Source: Paragyromitra xinjiangensis (Eukaryota; Ascomycota; Pezizomycetes; Pezizales; Discinaceae). Taken from it: a stretch of DNA of 64,000 nucleotides. The first letter of the stretch is position 1, and every line of letters starts with the position of its first letter. The stretch covers positions 1,054,001 to 1,118,000 of the forward strand of contig JBCAMK010000006.1 of the NCBI GenBank assembly GCA_038503065.1. The letters are read 5' to 3'. Below the pieces are notes generated by a model. The model had not been told where the DNA came from. It saw only the letters and a program-made list of their open reading frames with translations, and made no database searches. Made by a program: the position numbers and the translations under genes. Below are positions 23,553-37,100 of the stretch, one piece after another.

Positions 23553-25428
23553 TTATCTGTATGCATTGAATATACCACTCCAAATATATCTTAGCGCATA
23601 CTAATTCCTGCAGATGGCGATTAGGATACAGTAAGAGGTGATGGCGGGAAGTCTGCAGCCGGCAAACATCGTTCATAGAGTGGGGTATGGAAGGAGGGGC
23701 TTGACAGCAAAAGCTGGCAATTTTAGGATGTGGGATTCGTAGGATTGTACGGATGCATTTTCCTCGCACTTTCGAATCATTCTCGTTTCTTTTTAAATTT
23801 TTCTACTTTTCCTTATCCGCAATAAAATTTGTAGCGCTCTGAAGGATGGTCTAAGGAGTTTTGGTGAGTTTCGAGGACTTTGGTTTGTATCCCATGGTAG
23901 ATAAACCCCCGTATTTCTATTTCTCGATTATGTATGAGACGATATTTCCACCACACGTACATGTAGTTATCACAAGGGTAGACCATGATAGTATAACAGC
24001 AAACTTGAAAGGCAGCGAATAGGTAGTCTAGGTAGCCTAAAGAGTAACGATAAAAAAATAAAGCCTACGGCTGATCTTCACAATATCTTATTATAATCAA
24101 ACAGATTCTAACACTTAACCTAGTATAGGGTACTATCCCTATTTCCATCTACAAAGACCACTTCACAGAGGAAAGCCAATTCAGGAGGGTGACTGAGTTA
24201 TTAACCCTTCCGGAAAGGCTTCGAACCCCGTCAGTGGTAACAATTCACACTGTAAATCATACCTCCTCAAGCTCTAGAAAATAAAGCCATAACCACAATG
24301 CTTTTGTGTACACTATCAAAACAAACAAGACACCTATGTTTACAAGCAGACCTATAGGATTTTTTCTACTTTTGAAGGATAGAAAACTCCGGCCAGCTTA
24401 GGCCAGACCCCAGCGTGAAGCAATCTATAGATGGGTATAATACTACGGACTTCAGACAAGCCACCCTTACCAGTACAAAAAGAAAACTATCTATCCTTGC
24501 AATACGAGAGAACCCCACGAATCCAATCATTATCAAACAGCAAGAACCCTGCCAGACCAACTCCGGTTAGTCCTAAGGTCTATGCCAAGACTACTTCCTA
24601 TAGGCTCTTCCAACGACAGCTATCTACTATAGGTCTCACAAGCTAAAACATTTCGGAATCGAGAAATATTCCTACGCAGTGATTTATTAGTTACGGTTAT
24701 CTTTTATTTCGATGCTAGCGAACTCCGTACTACACCGCTTTACTGTTTCCGACAGTCGTAGAGACATGATTACTTGTTTTTTTACAGGAGAGCAAACACA
24801 TCCGTGTAGTTATGTAACCATCTATCTTCTAAGGAACTATACCCCCATCATGCCAATAGAACTATCATGTTCACTAGAAAACGATCTAATCTACAACATC
24901 AGTCTACGGTAAGCTACGAGAGTACGCATTTTCGTACATCTCCCACCCATGTTCTTAGAAGCACCGTTGCACCAAAACGACATAGGTTCGTCACGAGGTT
25001 CCCTCCAAGCCTCCACTACTTAACCGGGATGACTATTACGGTAATCGATCAAGCTAGTGCGTCAAAGCGCCGATAGACGATATCTAGTCGGCTACATGAT
25101 ATTAGCAATATTTCTCTCGGTAAAGCTTCTCGCTTATGACTAGAAGTTTCATTTCTTCCGGTTCAAGTTATTACTTGCTTTTTCCCCTTTTCCCTTTTCC
25201 TAAGTACAATAATTTCAATACTCGGGAATATAGAGTGAATATCCTGCCTTGATATCCGATAATTCACCAGCTGTAGCGATTATGATCCGGGGTAGCTATG
25301 TTACACATTACGCCCGATCAATCTTAGTAGGATTGCACCAGTTATCCACACGTCAAATATCCCCCATCCGAACGGCAGATGACATAAGCCGAAACCCAAA
25401 TAATCTAGCCAACAGACGTTAGTCTACA
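23553..25428. other. Intergenic region
   Basis: No gene is supported in these 1.9 kb. TACATGTA occurs at 23958-23965. The short ORFs around 24.4-25.1 kb have no recognisable content. Confidence 0.4.
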
Positions 25429-25677
25429 TCACAACTCCAATTCCTTTATCCTAGCCTCCAACTCCGCAATTGCTCTCTCCGAAATTAAACTAGAGCCGTA
25501 CTCCGCCACTAATTTTCTACGGTTACGCAACTCGAGCTCTAAATTCCCTTTCAACATCCTTCTGTGTTCCTTTCTACCTTGCTCCCTAATAGATTCAACG
25601 TCCATTTGGGACTCTAGCTCTTGTGTGTTTTTCATCAACTGATATAGTTCGGGGTCGATGGCTTCTTTGTCGCTCAT
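25429..25677 (-). CDS. Small charged coiled-coil protein, unknown
   Basis: 82-aa ORF starting MSDKEAIDPELYQLMKNTQE. It is rich in Glu, Arg, Lys and Leu, with a heptad-like pattern to the C-terminus (ERAIAELEARIKELEL), so it is predicted almost wholly helical or coiled coil. There is no signal peptide or membrane segment. The composition looks protein-like, but I do not recognise the family. It could also be the last exon of a longer gene, though no upstream exon is evident. Confidence 0.45.
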   Translation of the reverse strand: MSDKEAIDPELYQLMKNTQELESQMDVESIREQGRKEHRRMLKGNLELELRNRRKLVAEYGSSLISERAIAELEARIKELEL

Positions 25678-28075
25678 GACCCTTCGTGGAAAGCGCTGCG
25701 ATTGCGGAATTTGATTAGATGTTCAAGAAGATATATTTTCTTGGACGATGCTTAGAAATGGCGAATCCGGGGATCTGACCGGTGGTGGTTAAGCGAGAAG
25801 GGTAATTATCTTGTGGATCGGATCTAGAACCGTACGCTAGTGAGATTTATACACCTTCAACCCTATTGAAAACATACTATACAGCCTCACAGTATACAAA
25901 TAGTTAGAAGCATTCGTTTTAATCTCAGACGACTACCCGGAAGGCTGCTCGAATGTGATCTCTCCGCTGCATAGAAATTGCATGAGAGCCTAGGCTCGCA
26001 AAGTCGTCACACGCCCGATGGTTACTGTTTCCCGTGACTGGCTATAAGTGGTTGATGTGCGACGTCAGCAGATTATCTGTAATGTGATGCTGACATCTAA
26101 TATAGATCCGATGCATCAGGACGAAGACGAAACACGTCTGACAGCCCGTGAAAAGCTTGACTAACGTAATCCTCCTAAGGCACCAAATTAAACACGACCT
26201 TCTCGAAATTCCCACCATCCATCCACCAAAACAAACAATACCCGAGTGACACCCCATGACCCCGACCCCGACTCCGGCCGGAACAACCTCAGCTGAAAAC
26301 CCAGCACTCGCTTCCACCCGCCCCAATAGATACCCTTCCTCAACCGCCCAATCTCGCTTCTATCCCCCCTCCGCGTCTAAACTTGCACCTACCACCACGG
26401 CACATTATTCGCTCATACCGCGGATAAAATCCCACAACATGTTACAGATCCACGGCTCGCAAGAAAGCCAATCGATATTACCGTATCCACTCTTACACAC
26501 AGTCTACTCCAGATCTACTCATGGCGTGAGATCTCCTGTGAGATCCTCTCATCAGAGGCGCAAAACCACCCCCCATCTCCCACCCTCCCTCCCTCCTCAA
26601 AGAAAAGAAAAAACAAAAAAGCGCAATTTGATCGGTGAATTCGCAAGTGGTTGTTTGTTATGACCTCAACCAAACCAGGTTCCAGACCCAGTCGCCAAGG
26701 CAACTTCAACCCCGGCACGCATCACCGATGCCCATCGGACCATGATCTTTCTTCTCAGCCTCACTCAATCACTCAACCCATCCATCCAAACATAAATACC
26801 CACCCCTCCCCTCCATCCCAGCTGAAACAGAATGTCTCACTCACTTAAAGCCTTTTACTAAAAATTTTCATTTATATTTATTTATCGTGAAGCTTTCACA
26901 ATCGTGACTTCTTCGTAACCTCATACTTGGTATGTATCCCTCTCCCTTCCTCCCTTCCTCCCTTCAAAAGCCGTATACCATTCATCCCCGTTTCTTATTC
27001 CATCCTCATTATAAAGAAAAACTCATAGGAATCCACTCTCCCCCACCTCCCCCAACCCCTCCACACGACATTTCCATCCGGCCTATGGAAGAAGCACAGA
27101 AAAAAGCAAAAAAAGCCGTAAAGCAAGAATCCGTAACAATGATGTAAAGACAGCGAGAAAATAAAAAAGCAAAAAAAGTTGCACAAAGCAAAACTTTTTC
27201 TTTTCCAAGACAAAAACAGCAGGTTCGATAGTAGAAGCGAAAGAATGAAAAAAAAAGAAATTCGTGTTCCCCCATTACGAACGTGAGGGGGGACAGTAAA
27301 CGAATCATGTGAAGCATACATAAACCTCATAAAAAACCCCATCGTGAAGATAAAAGGGAAGACGTGAGTGAAGGAAAGGGTATTGGGGATACAAAAGACA
27401 TAAGTAAAAGAAAAAACCATACTTATCCAACCATAACACCACACTAGAGGTTAAAAACTTCGAGTATTGAAATTCAAACCCTTCGCCCTTTCTCCATACT
27501 AAAAAGATGTCCCTCCAACAAAAACTTCTGGGTATAAAATATACAAGAAAAACCCCCCTCCTCCACCACCTCCACGGCCTTTTTTCCCTCCTCCCCCTCA
27601 AGACCTACCCAAATACCAATAAAAGAGATTAATAGCCAAAAAAACCTATCAAAGCAGCAAAACATGAGATAGAGAATAAGAAAAACGATAAAAACTCCCC
27701 CAACAGACCCTGAAGAAAAAGATGAAAGATAACTAAACAAACCCCTCTCAGCCCTCAAAGACTCGCTGCAATCCCCCCAAAAAAAACCTTTAAGCCTTAC
27801 CGATCGCCAAACCGCCGTCTTGTATGGATATATATGTATAGAATGAGTAAAGCGCGTGTATGTGTGGTTTCCGCAGGGTGTATCTGTGTATGTTCACTGG
27901 AGGGGGAGGTTGAAGATAATCGATAACCGAGAAGATGCTTGATAACACCCTGCGAAAGGAAGCAAAGCCAGAAAACTCGAAAAAAACAGCGCCGCAAATG
28001 ATAAAAACGAGATAGAGAAAACCCCTTTGAAGCCCAAACTTTTCCGCACGCAATGCTGTCAACCCATTTTTTTTT
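25678..28075. other. Intergenic region with strongly skewed tract
   Basis: About 2.4 kb without a supported gene. The stretch 27060-28060 is extremely A- and C-rich on the plus strand, with many runs of 5-8 A, and correspondingly T-rich on the strand of the Ser-rich gene whose stop lies at 28076. It may include that gene's long T-rich 3' UTR. The apparent minus-strand ORFs here are Phe/Cys/Tyr-rich by-products of this skew. Confidence 0.5.
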
Positions 28076-31000
28076 TCAAACAACACCCACAGTGGCCCTA
28101 AAATCCCATCCATCTTCGAATCCTTCGAAACTACCTCGACACTCCTCCTCGACTTCTCGTTCCCTGTCCACTATGCCTTGCAGCGTCCTCTTGAGTTTTC
28201 CCACGTGCTTTACGAGCTCCCGAAGCATGTCTGTGTCGAACTGAACCTTCTTGGTTTTCCCCGCTGCAATCGTATCATCGCTCTGTCCACGCATGTGGTG
28301 AACCCCGGAATGCTGGTGCTGCTGCTGCATCCTTTCCATGATCCCCTTTGCGACTTCAACAGGGTCGTTCTTGTCGATAGTCTTTCTGCTAGCAGGGGAT
28401 GGAGTCGGGGAGGCACGGAACGAGTGGTGGTGCCGCAGGGGTGTAAGGTTGTTTCCGCCAAAGATGTCATCATCTGGTGAGAGGACAGAAGAGCGACGTC
28501 GACCTGGGTTGTAACCCTTTGGCATGCCATCATCGGTTAAGATGCTAGGACGGGAGGAAGGAGAGTGGTTCCAGCTGGTATTACGAGACTTAGGTGGAGG
28601 TGGCTCTGAAGCCTGAGGCGGAAGCGGCTCATCGTCATCGAGAGTCGCAAGCGCTATGATCCCATCGGCTTCATCAAATATACCCCTGTGAGCGCCGGAA
28701 CGAATATCAGAGCGGATAGCCTGTTCACGGAGTCGTTTCAAATCTGCAACCCAAATCAGCCCCACTACCAAATAAAGAACAAAAACAAAACAGTCTTACC
28801 CTCAACAAGTAACGCAAACTCTCTGACACAACCAAGATGTCCAATGACACTAGCTTGATTCTCCTCGATCGCTCTCGGAATAACCATTCCGAACCTACTA
28901 CTTTCATCATCGTTATCCAAAAAGTCATCATCCCAGTTCTCGCTCGGTAACGGCACCCGCCCATGTGTGTTTACCAACGGCATACTCTGCGACCTAATAT
29001 GTTGACTCGTCGCGCGCCGTCCAGCCCTCGTAGAAGTCAGCATACTCTCCTTCGCGTGAATGGTCTTCGACCTCTTCGCGTAAGACGGCGGAGCCGCAGT
29101 AGTGTTATTCGGAACACTCTCGCTCCAATCCAGAATACTATTAGTCTCCCTAATAGAATTACCATCAACCGAGAATCCCTCCGGTGCAGTCCCAAACGAA
29201 GTATTGCTCGCGTTATTACTATGTAGACCTAAAGAAGCCGACAACAGTCCACCATAGGGTCGTAAGCCACCTTGCGCCGGGAACCGGAGCTCTCCATCAT
29301 CGTCTCCATTCCGCGATGGTGCATCCCAGTCGCTCCATCCGTCTTCGTCGTCGTCTAGCGGCATCCGGGTTGTATTATTATTATTATTGCGTGATGCTGT
29401 AGCGGAATCGTTTTGTTTGAGTGGTGTGTAGTCCCCGCTCACGTAGCGCTTATGCGGGTACCTTTTATCCCGGGGGGAAACATCCTGGGGTGAGCCATCC
29501 GGTAAATTAAAGATCGAATCCGCACGCACCGGGGTGAGTTCTGAAACGCGGGTCCGCATCGAATCAAATACCGTGTCGCTCTGGAAATCCTCGATATTAA
29601 GGTCTTCGCTGCCTACCAGTGTGGATGCTCGTTCGCTCACGCTAATAAGCGATAGACGGTGTTGACGATGAGTGGTCTGGATGGGTGTAAGATTAGTGGC
29701 TCCTGGTTCTAAATCCAGGTCGATGTCAATGTCGTGGTGCGGTGGGTCGACAGGGGAATGCGAGTCGAGATGATCATCTGCGCTCGGCGAGTAATCTCGC
29801 GACACGGGGGCAACGTATTGCTCAAGCAAGGAGAGCGAAGTGATCGGCGCGAGCGGTTCTCGCCCTTCGGGAGATGAACGGGGATAGGCAGAAGCCGACT
29901 CGGAGTATCGTCGAGCGAATTCAAAATCCATCGCGTAGCTACCAACATATCCGCTCTCATCTCCCGCTTCGTTTCCTGCTTCGCCGTTTTCAGATGGGTT
30001 CTTGGATGTAGGAGCGCTGAGGTAATTCGAAATAGACAGCGACTTTCGCACGTGACGCTTAGGCGAAGACGTCGGCGGTCGCTCAAGACATAAATCGTCC
30101 ATCCGTGATGCAGGGCGCGAATCAAAGAAAAGGGATTCAGCGCCGGAAAAGATGGATTCGGCGTCGGCGTCGTTGTTCGAGCGGTCCATACTGCACATGG
30201 TTGGAGCGAGCATCAAAGTCGGACCCATGACGTTGCGACCCCTCTGATCTGGATAAATCCTCCGCACCCCGCGCAGCGACTTCTTCTGCAGCTTAGCGTG
30301 TCCTCCTCCCGACGATGATCCTGACGAATTTTTCGATGTGAGCTTTTGGCGTTTGGCTGAGAAGAAGACTCGCCATGAATCCACGGGCTCCGGAGTGTAT
30401 GTCGGGCGTGGAGAGAAGATGGTCTCAGGAGCGGAGGTGGAGGGACGTGACGCATGGATCGGCGAGAGATGCGAAGATTGCCCTGCGGGCGATAATTGGT
30501 TGACAGCGGTATATGGTCGTTGTCGCTGTCTTGGCGAGGCTAGTGATGCGGAGCCACCGGTAGCGGCATGGCGTTGCGAGGGTGCTCGCTTGACAAGTTT
30601 GTTGCGTGTGGGCGGGCGCGAATTGGGGTTCGAGGAGAACGGAGAAAACGCGCTCGAGGTGTACGGGCGTGACCGGGATGAGGAGGAGGTGGTGCTGGAA
30701 GACTGGGTCGAAGAAGCAGGATACGAGGAAGTGGACGAGGACGAAGAGAACGATTCCGACAATCGAGTGAACCAGCGCCGCGAAGTGGACGGACGGGGAA
30801 CATAGCTGGGGGGGAACAAATTGGGGGACTGTGGCTGTTGCTGGGGGCCGGTTTCGCTGGTGGGAGTGGTACAGCTCGACGGAGTATTGGGAAATGCTCC
30901 CACCACCACGGGCTCTCTAATTACGGGCGGAATACAAATATTAGGGTGAATAGAGATGTTCGTCAGCTGGTCATTGAAGTCGTTTGCCGTATTACATGGT

Positions 31001-31197
31001 CGCGCCAGAGCAAACCCGCAGGCTGCTATTCCGACCGTGGAAGTCGCACAGAGCTGTATTGTTGGGGTAAAGACGTGGTCAGAACAGAAGCTCGCTCAGT
31101 CACTCACCCACACTCACCACACAACATGTGAATCACGAAGATCTCGAGGGCAAACACGGAGCAGAGACGAGATACTCACAGTAGAAACGGTTTTCAT
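28076..31197 (-). CDS. Large Ser-rich conserved-type fungal protein, possibly Byr4/Bfa1-like
   Basis: Three exons proposed: 31180-31197 (encodes MKTVST; intron 31054-31179, donor GTGAGT, acceptor ATACAG), 28800-31053 and 28076-28743 (intron 28744-28799, 56 nt). This gives 979 aa. The last intron is well supported by frame and signals (…LLVE | DLKRLRE…). The first exon is less sure, but no in-frame ATG exists in the first ~280 codons of exon 2. Seen: long Ser/Thr/Pro-rich disordered regions with many potential phosphosites and two acidic Trp motifs (DDDEDGWSDWDAP and ENWDDDFLDND). Then comes a helical block (IPRAIEENQASVIGHLGCVR; REFALLVE-DLKRLREQAI) followed by EADGIIALATLDDDE, and a C-terminal coiled coil. 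The WDDD motifs and this block recall Byr4/Bfa1, the GAP subunit of the septation network. That assignment is a recollection and weak. Confidence 0.7.
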
Positions 31198-34100
31198 TTC
31201 CGGAAAAAAAACACGAAACTAAAAAAATATTATACAACAAGCCGAGAGGATCATGAGCATTGCGTCGTCATACGGCAGAGAGATTGACAGATGTTGTATA
31301 TAGAGGGAGATGGATGCCCAGCTACCGAGTTGTTATTGTTGGGAAACTCCGCGGTGGAGTTGGGGGGGTCGTTCTAGAGAGTGCGTGGTGCTGCGTAGTA
31401 ACCGAAGGAGGAGGCTGGCTTCGTCAAAGTCAAGTGAGTGACGGCGAGATGGAAGGAGAGACAGTCAAGAGACAGAGAGGCAAGGGCAAGATGGGCACGG
31501 CTGGAAAGCTGGAACCTGGAAAGACCGGTAGCAGAGAGGTGAGACCAAGTGAAGAGGGTCTGAGACTGCTATTGATAGCTACAGTAGCTAGAAGTGTAGT
31601 GAATTAAAGAAAGTCTCCTTCCTTCGAAACCGGCCGCGGGATGGATGGATGGTGGTGTGGAGGTGAAGATGGCGAGGACGATCGGATGGCAAAAGAGGGC
31701 TATCTTGAGATCACGAGCAGAGGATTAGGACAGAAGACAGACTGAGGCGTGGATAGGGGAGAAGACGGCGTTCAATGGCAGGAGAGGACGGGGGGTTTAC
31801 TGCTATGCTGTGCAATGTAGGGACGTATGCAGTGCAGGATGTACACTTACAGCTACAGCATGCAGAGTGCGAGAATTGTGTACATACCAAGCGGACAGGA
31901 TCGCAATCGGGCTCAAACAGCTCAATTGTGGATATATCCTTTGGCAAAGAATGTTTGTTTTGAAGAGACGGCAGTTCAATACACGATTCACAGATTTGTT
32001 CTCTAGAAATGAAACGAAGATGCAGCCGTTGAATAGAAACCACAATCGAGTGGGCGAGACGAGGGCTAATGTCACTGGCTGTCGTCTGATCGGGGAGTGA
32101 AAACACAACAAGCACTTTCAGCTGAGACTGGAGACGAGCTGTGGTTGGTTTGTTTACTTGGGCTCCATACACAACAACTGTCCGCCATAGACAGCAGGGA
32201 ATGGACGAGACTGGCCCACCACAGACGAAACCTCAAATCTATTCGGGGCAGGCTGCGGTTCCTGGTTTGCATCGCTTGGCCACTCAGGGAAAAGACGACG
32301 GGTGCGAAGCCAGGGGCGGCAACAGGGGTCCAGGGGGCGAGCAGCTAAGAATGGAATTGCTCCGGAGGGAATCGTCAATCCACACGCCCAAGTGGCTCGT
32401 GATGTGGCTAATCAACTGTGGCACCCCCCAACTTCTAGAAGGAAGGTACATTCTACCCTGTGTCAATTCCGTTCGCTCACCGAACCCGACTGTTGTGCAC
32501 CACAATTGTAATCAAATCTCGGACATTTCACATTACCATTACTCCTCTGCATCATCGGAGAGATTAGATAAATCCGTTAAAAAAATAAAAAAACCTCATC
32601 CAAGACACCCCAACCTCCGAGGTTAAAAACCCGTCTGTGAAAATTTTAATAATATTCCGTGTCGGGTTGTTTGTTTGTTTGTTTACATCCCGATCACAGC
32701 CGATCACTCAATCAACAGACGAATCAGTCCGTCAAATTTCGAATCCCTCCTCAGGAACCCTAGACACGTGGAAAACACGTTGATGTCCACACTGCCTCAC
32801 ATGCGCGTAAAGCAAGGAGACACGCGCGATGGTTTTTTCGTAATATCGCTCAAAAGCTGGTTTTGGGGCTGGTTTTGGTGATGGAGGATGGCCAATGATG
32901 AAGTGGCGGTTGGGCGCACATCGCGATTGATCTCCAATCTTAATCGGATGTTAACCGGGGCTGATTTAATCTCCCGATATCGCGTAGTGTGGCTGTGTTG
33001 TCGCGAGCGGGAGGGGGTGTGGTGTCAAAATCTCGTTTTATGAAACGTTGGACGGGGGTTCGCGCTAGGGTTGTGAGTGATGGTCTGTGATTGTGTTGCT
33101 GTGTGACTTGTGGTCAACGCCAGGCTTCCATCAACAACATCCACAGCCCATCAACCATCAGAGACATTCATCGATCTTGACAGCAGTGATCTATTCTCTA
33201 ACCCTGTGAGACATATCCGTCATATCCTCGCACGACTCTGCATAAAAAGAATACATTCAACCCATCAAATGTCTAACTCTCAGATATTCCTATCCGTCAG
33301 AGGTACCCAATCAAGTATACACCCGACATCCTATCCATCGAAACCCATCTAACCGTAGCAGCAGCAGCAGCACACACCATGGACGGCACTTTCACGTGTC
33401 ATTCCCGCTGTCCACCAGATGGCTGATACCACATTCACTAGAAACCAAAAGCCCGTATCAACGGTAAAATATTACCGCAGCGGTTTCAGCTCCATCCAGC
33501 ATCAAATAGATCATTACCATCCCACCTTTTCCAGATGCCGCTCGAGCCAACGTCATAAACAAGCAACAGGAACTGGCGTATTGGAACTCTTCAACAATAT
33601 GTTAGAATTAGTTGAGCGGAAAGGTCTCTATCCTGCTACATGTCCATCAAAGCCAGCCTAGCTAGGATGCTACGGATGCATGGACAGCTTCCGTGGCTAC
33701 TTAGTGGAGGTTCTAGGTATCTGCGGGGTCATGGATATCCCAATAGCAGAGTCAGGGTTTAGTGCTTTTACGGAGGCCATTAACTTGGGTGAAAGCTGAA
33801 GACTCATGGAGAGGTTGGTGTGTTTACGGGATACAATTACTGATGGTTGAAATCTTTCATTAGGCCCTGCTATCCCATGAATTGCGTGGGTAACGACGTG
33901 AAAGTACATGTCTGTCATCGAGATATTGCATACTATACCATGCGTGTCCACTATTGACTTCGCTTCTCCTACCACATGGTCCGTAACACGATCTAGAATG
34001 ATACCGGTGTAAATCCGGCTACGATACAGCGAAGAGGGAGAAATACTAAAAAAGCAAATACAGTCGGAACAATTAGAGGGAGAAAGCATTCATATTGTGC

Positions 34101-37100
34101 GGAACTGCAAGGGATTGCGCGCGAAACATGAGACACGGCGGAAGCTCACAGGGAGAGCAGTGTCATTGGGTTCTCAAGCTGGTTGCACCGTGAACACGAT
34201 TTTACAGACCATGGGATAGTTCTAGAGCGCCTGGACGAATTGGTTTCTGCGGTGACTGAGCTAGCTGTTACATTGGGTTTACCGTGGGCTAGAACTAGTT
34301 GGAGCTAAAGTTGTTTCTGGGGTGTGCGCTATGGTCTTGTTTTTTTCGCCGAGAGACATTGGACTAATACTAATCAGGGTTTTAGGTGCACGGACTTTTG
34401 AGGCGGTTGGTGGGATGGTTTGGCTTGTTTTGTTCTGGTCGACTTATGTAGAGCGGTGCTATGGAGCTTTGGGTTGACGCTGCTATTTGTTGGGGGTTAT
34501 GTTTTGGGGAGTTGAAGACCCTTGCAGCGTTGGAGCTTGCTAATCTGGCTCTGATGGTGTGTTTCACTCGGACTAGATCGGATCTAGATACAGATGAGGT
34601 TCTGTTTCATCCGCTAGGAAATCTTGCATTTACTTATCAGATAGAGCCGGTAGCTCTTGATATTCAACACTCTTGGCTAGACAAGTGTGTAATATTCAGA
34701 GCACCACGGCAAATATGAACTCCTAGAGTCATTGCCGTTAAGCACAGAGCGGAAGAGGCCGGTCAATCCCATGGATACTGGTATGTTCAACGCTGTCCGC
34801 CTAGTATCAGGTACTAACCCCGATCAGGAAATCACGGGATACACGGACGTGCTGTTTGCATTTGTTTTCATTCTATTACGTGTCCGTAGAGAGGTCGATT
34901 TGTGGTTCGATAGCTGGTCATTATCATCTATATTGATTGCATGGCATTTCTGTCGAGTATGTGGGGGGCGTTTCTTGCCATGGCAGGCTTTAGGGAGGTT
35001 ACGGGTTTATGAAATGGCATTGGTAGAGGTTCGCCTGCAATTGCACATTCTTTCTCCAGGACGTGTGTGGCTGACTTCGTTCGGTGGGAGATGACAAAGA
35101 CGGCTACTGATGTTCACGGACATTCTGTTGCTCGAAAATTGTTCAGATTTGTGGTATTGGCAGTGATTAAGGAAAAAGTTTCCCGTGCTATTTATGTCAA
35201 AACTCGAATGTACTACACAGCTGTGTTATTCAGCTACTCGATAACCTTACTCTGATTCTGTTGGTTATGAGTTAAGGTCGAAACATGTATAGAAAGACTC
35301 GTTTGTAGTTTGGTATTGTTTGGCCTATGAAGAGGCGAAGACCGATACCTTGGAGAAGGAAACATCATGTATGTACATGTATCCCCGATTCTCCTAAACT
35401 AATCTCAATCGAGACATAGTAAGTGCACAGACGATCGCGATTCCGTAATATTCCGGCCATGTCTCAGCTATCTAGTATGCACTAGAAGAGGGAATGGGTT
35501 CTGCTACCGGTTGGATAGCTGCGGGCCTGCGGCCACCCGACAAGCTTAAAGACGGCCCGGATGTCTGGAGTGCATTGGCATAGTTGAAACTTACATATAT
35601 CGATTGTAAATGTGGCTAGAATAATACACCCTGGTACATACAAAAGGCTTAAAAGAGTACATTATTTGTTATTGTTTAGTAGCGTAGCTTTTCGCCGATG
35701 ACGTCATCAATCCAGACCGTTTTAATCGCCTAGGCAACGGGATCTCACCCGTCCCGCATCTCTAACGGCCAACCAAACAACGTGCTCTAGAATAGGCAGG
35801 CGGGATCAGACCGTTGCTCATCAGCGAAGTTCTTCTAGGCCAATCGTCTTGTTTTTTGGGAAGAGCTCCGAGAGTGGGTAGCCGGTAGGCTCTTGGAGGA
35901 GAAAAGTTGAATGATTGGTGTTTTAATGTCTGCTGTGGTATGAAGGGAGAGGGAGAGGGTACATGTATGTACGTAGTGCATTAGCTCGGTCCCCGCTGGA
36001 GTTGTGGTTTTGGAGACGGGATTGTCGTGGGCTCTTGCTTTTATTAGCTATTCTTCTGTGTTAGCATCTAGGATCTGTGTTATGTGCTTAATACGTTTTG
36101 TATAAACTATTTTTGTTTTGTGTCTGCTGTAGTCCGGGTAGTGGAGCTGATTGGTTGTATCACGGATGTTCACTCGGTTTGATACCCTTGTTGAAACCTT
36201 TTCCCTGTCTTTTAGTAGCTTGTTTATCGGTATGATTTGATCCTTAGATACATGTAGCTATATGCATTTTTCAACTATAATATGCTTGAGGTCTAGTATA
36301 CTTGACACAGTTACTTGACACCTTAGGTAATGTTGTGTTGGCATTTCAACTCTGAACTGTTGGCAACTCGACTAGGTTTCGTTGTGGGATAGAATCCGCT
36401 GGTTTATTGCCTGGGGGTATCTCATATATAATAGTTAATCGTATACATGATTAATAAGCCATAATACAAATATAAAGGGGGTTGACTGCCTTCGCAGAAT
36501 GGTTTTCCCGGGGGCATTTATGACGTACTGTAGCGTATAGCACAACTTAGGCGAGCAGTATATTCGTTCCATCCTATATTACGTGGGAGGAATACACTAG
36601 AAGCCGTGGTTGTTGAGTCCTTTGGTGGGATAATAAATGCTTCACTATGAGTCACTCGTTCTTGGCGTGTATTGGCAAGGGCATGTGGTATTTTCTTCAC
36701 CCTTGTCGTAGGCTGGTATCACCCTAGGTGGTTGTGCCCTGTCGGCTCTGTTGTGGTCGGTCTGTCGTTTATATCACTCAATTTTTTCTGTATTATTGGG
36801 GTCCAGAGCTGTTGGGGGTAGTCTAATCACCGGCCGGCTGTCTCCCCGTTCCTCTCGAGTAATCCGGGTGATACTGTATTAGTGGTGCTGGATGTGACAT
36901 GTGGTTGGTAATGTGTCTATTAACTTTGATGTATGAAAGGCAGGCTTGTTTGGGGGAGTGTGGAATTGGTTGTTTTGGTTGGACTTATGGGCTAACGGTT
37001 AAAAGACTCGTTACGAGTAGGGCATGGGAATCGACCCATGGGGTTTGAAGTAGGTTTGAAGTGGCTTTTTGGGGGTATCTAATGGTTCTGGTATGAGAAT

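Noticed and set aside
24210..24240. Possible tRNA T-arm (CTTCGAACCCCG)
   Set aside because: No cloverleaf could be formed from the flanks on either strand.
26256..26663. 135-codon plus-strand ORF (Thr/Pro/Ser-rich)
   Set aside because: Composition follows the local C-rich strand bias. No domain and no splice partners.
26995..27758. Overlapping minus-strand ORFs rich in Phe, Cys and Tyr
   Set aside because: They follow from the T-rich composition of that strand. Start sites, splice signals and domains are absent.
30338..30805. 155-codon plus-strand ORF
   Set aside because: It is antisense to the Ser/Pro-rich first part of the 28076-31197 gene, Glu/Arg/Gly-rich by complementarity.
33697..35094. 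ORFs of 85-130 codons on both strands
   Set aside because: No protein-like composition, domains or supported introns. Treated as chance ORFs in a gene-free region.
37000..37060. Possible tRNA (B-box-like GGGAATCGACCC)
   Set aside because: No matching acceptor stem, D arm or anticodon arm could be drawn.
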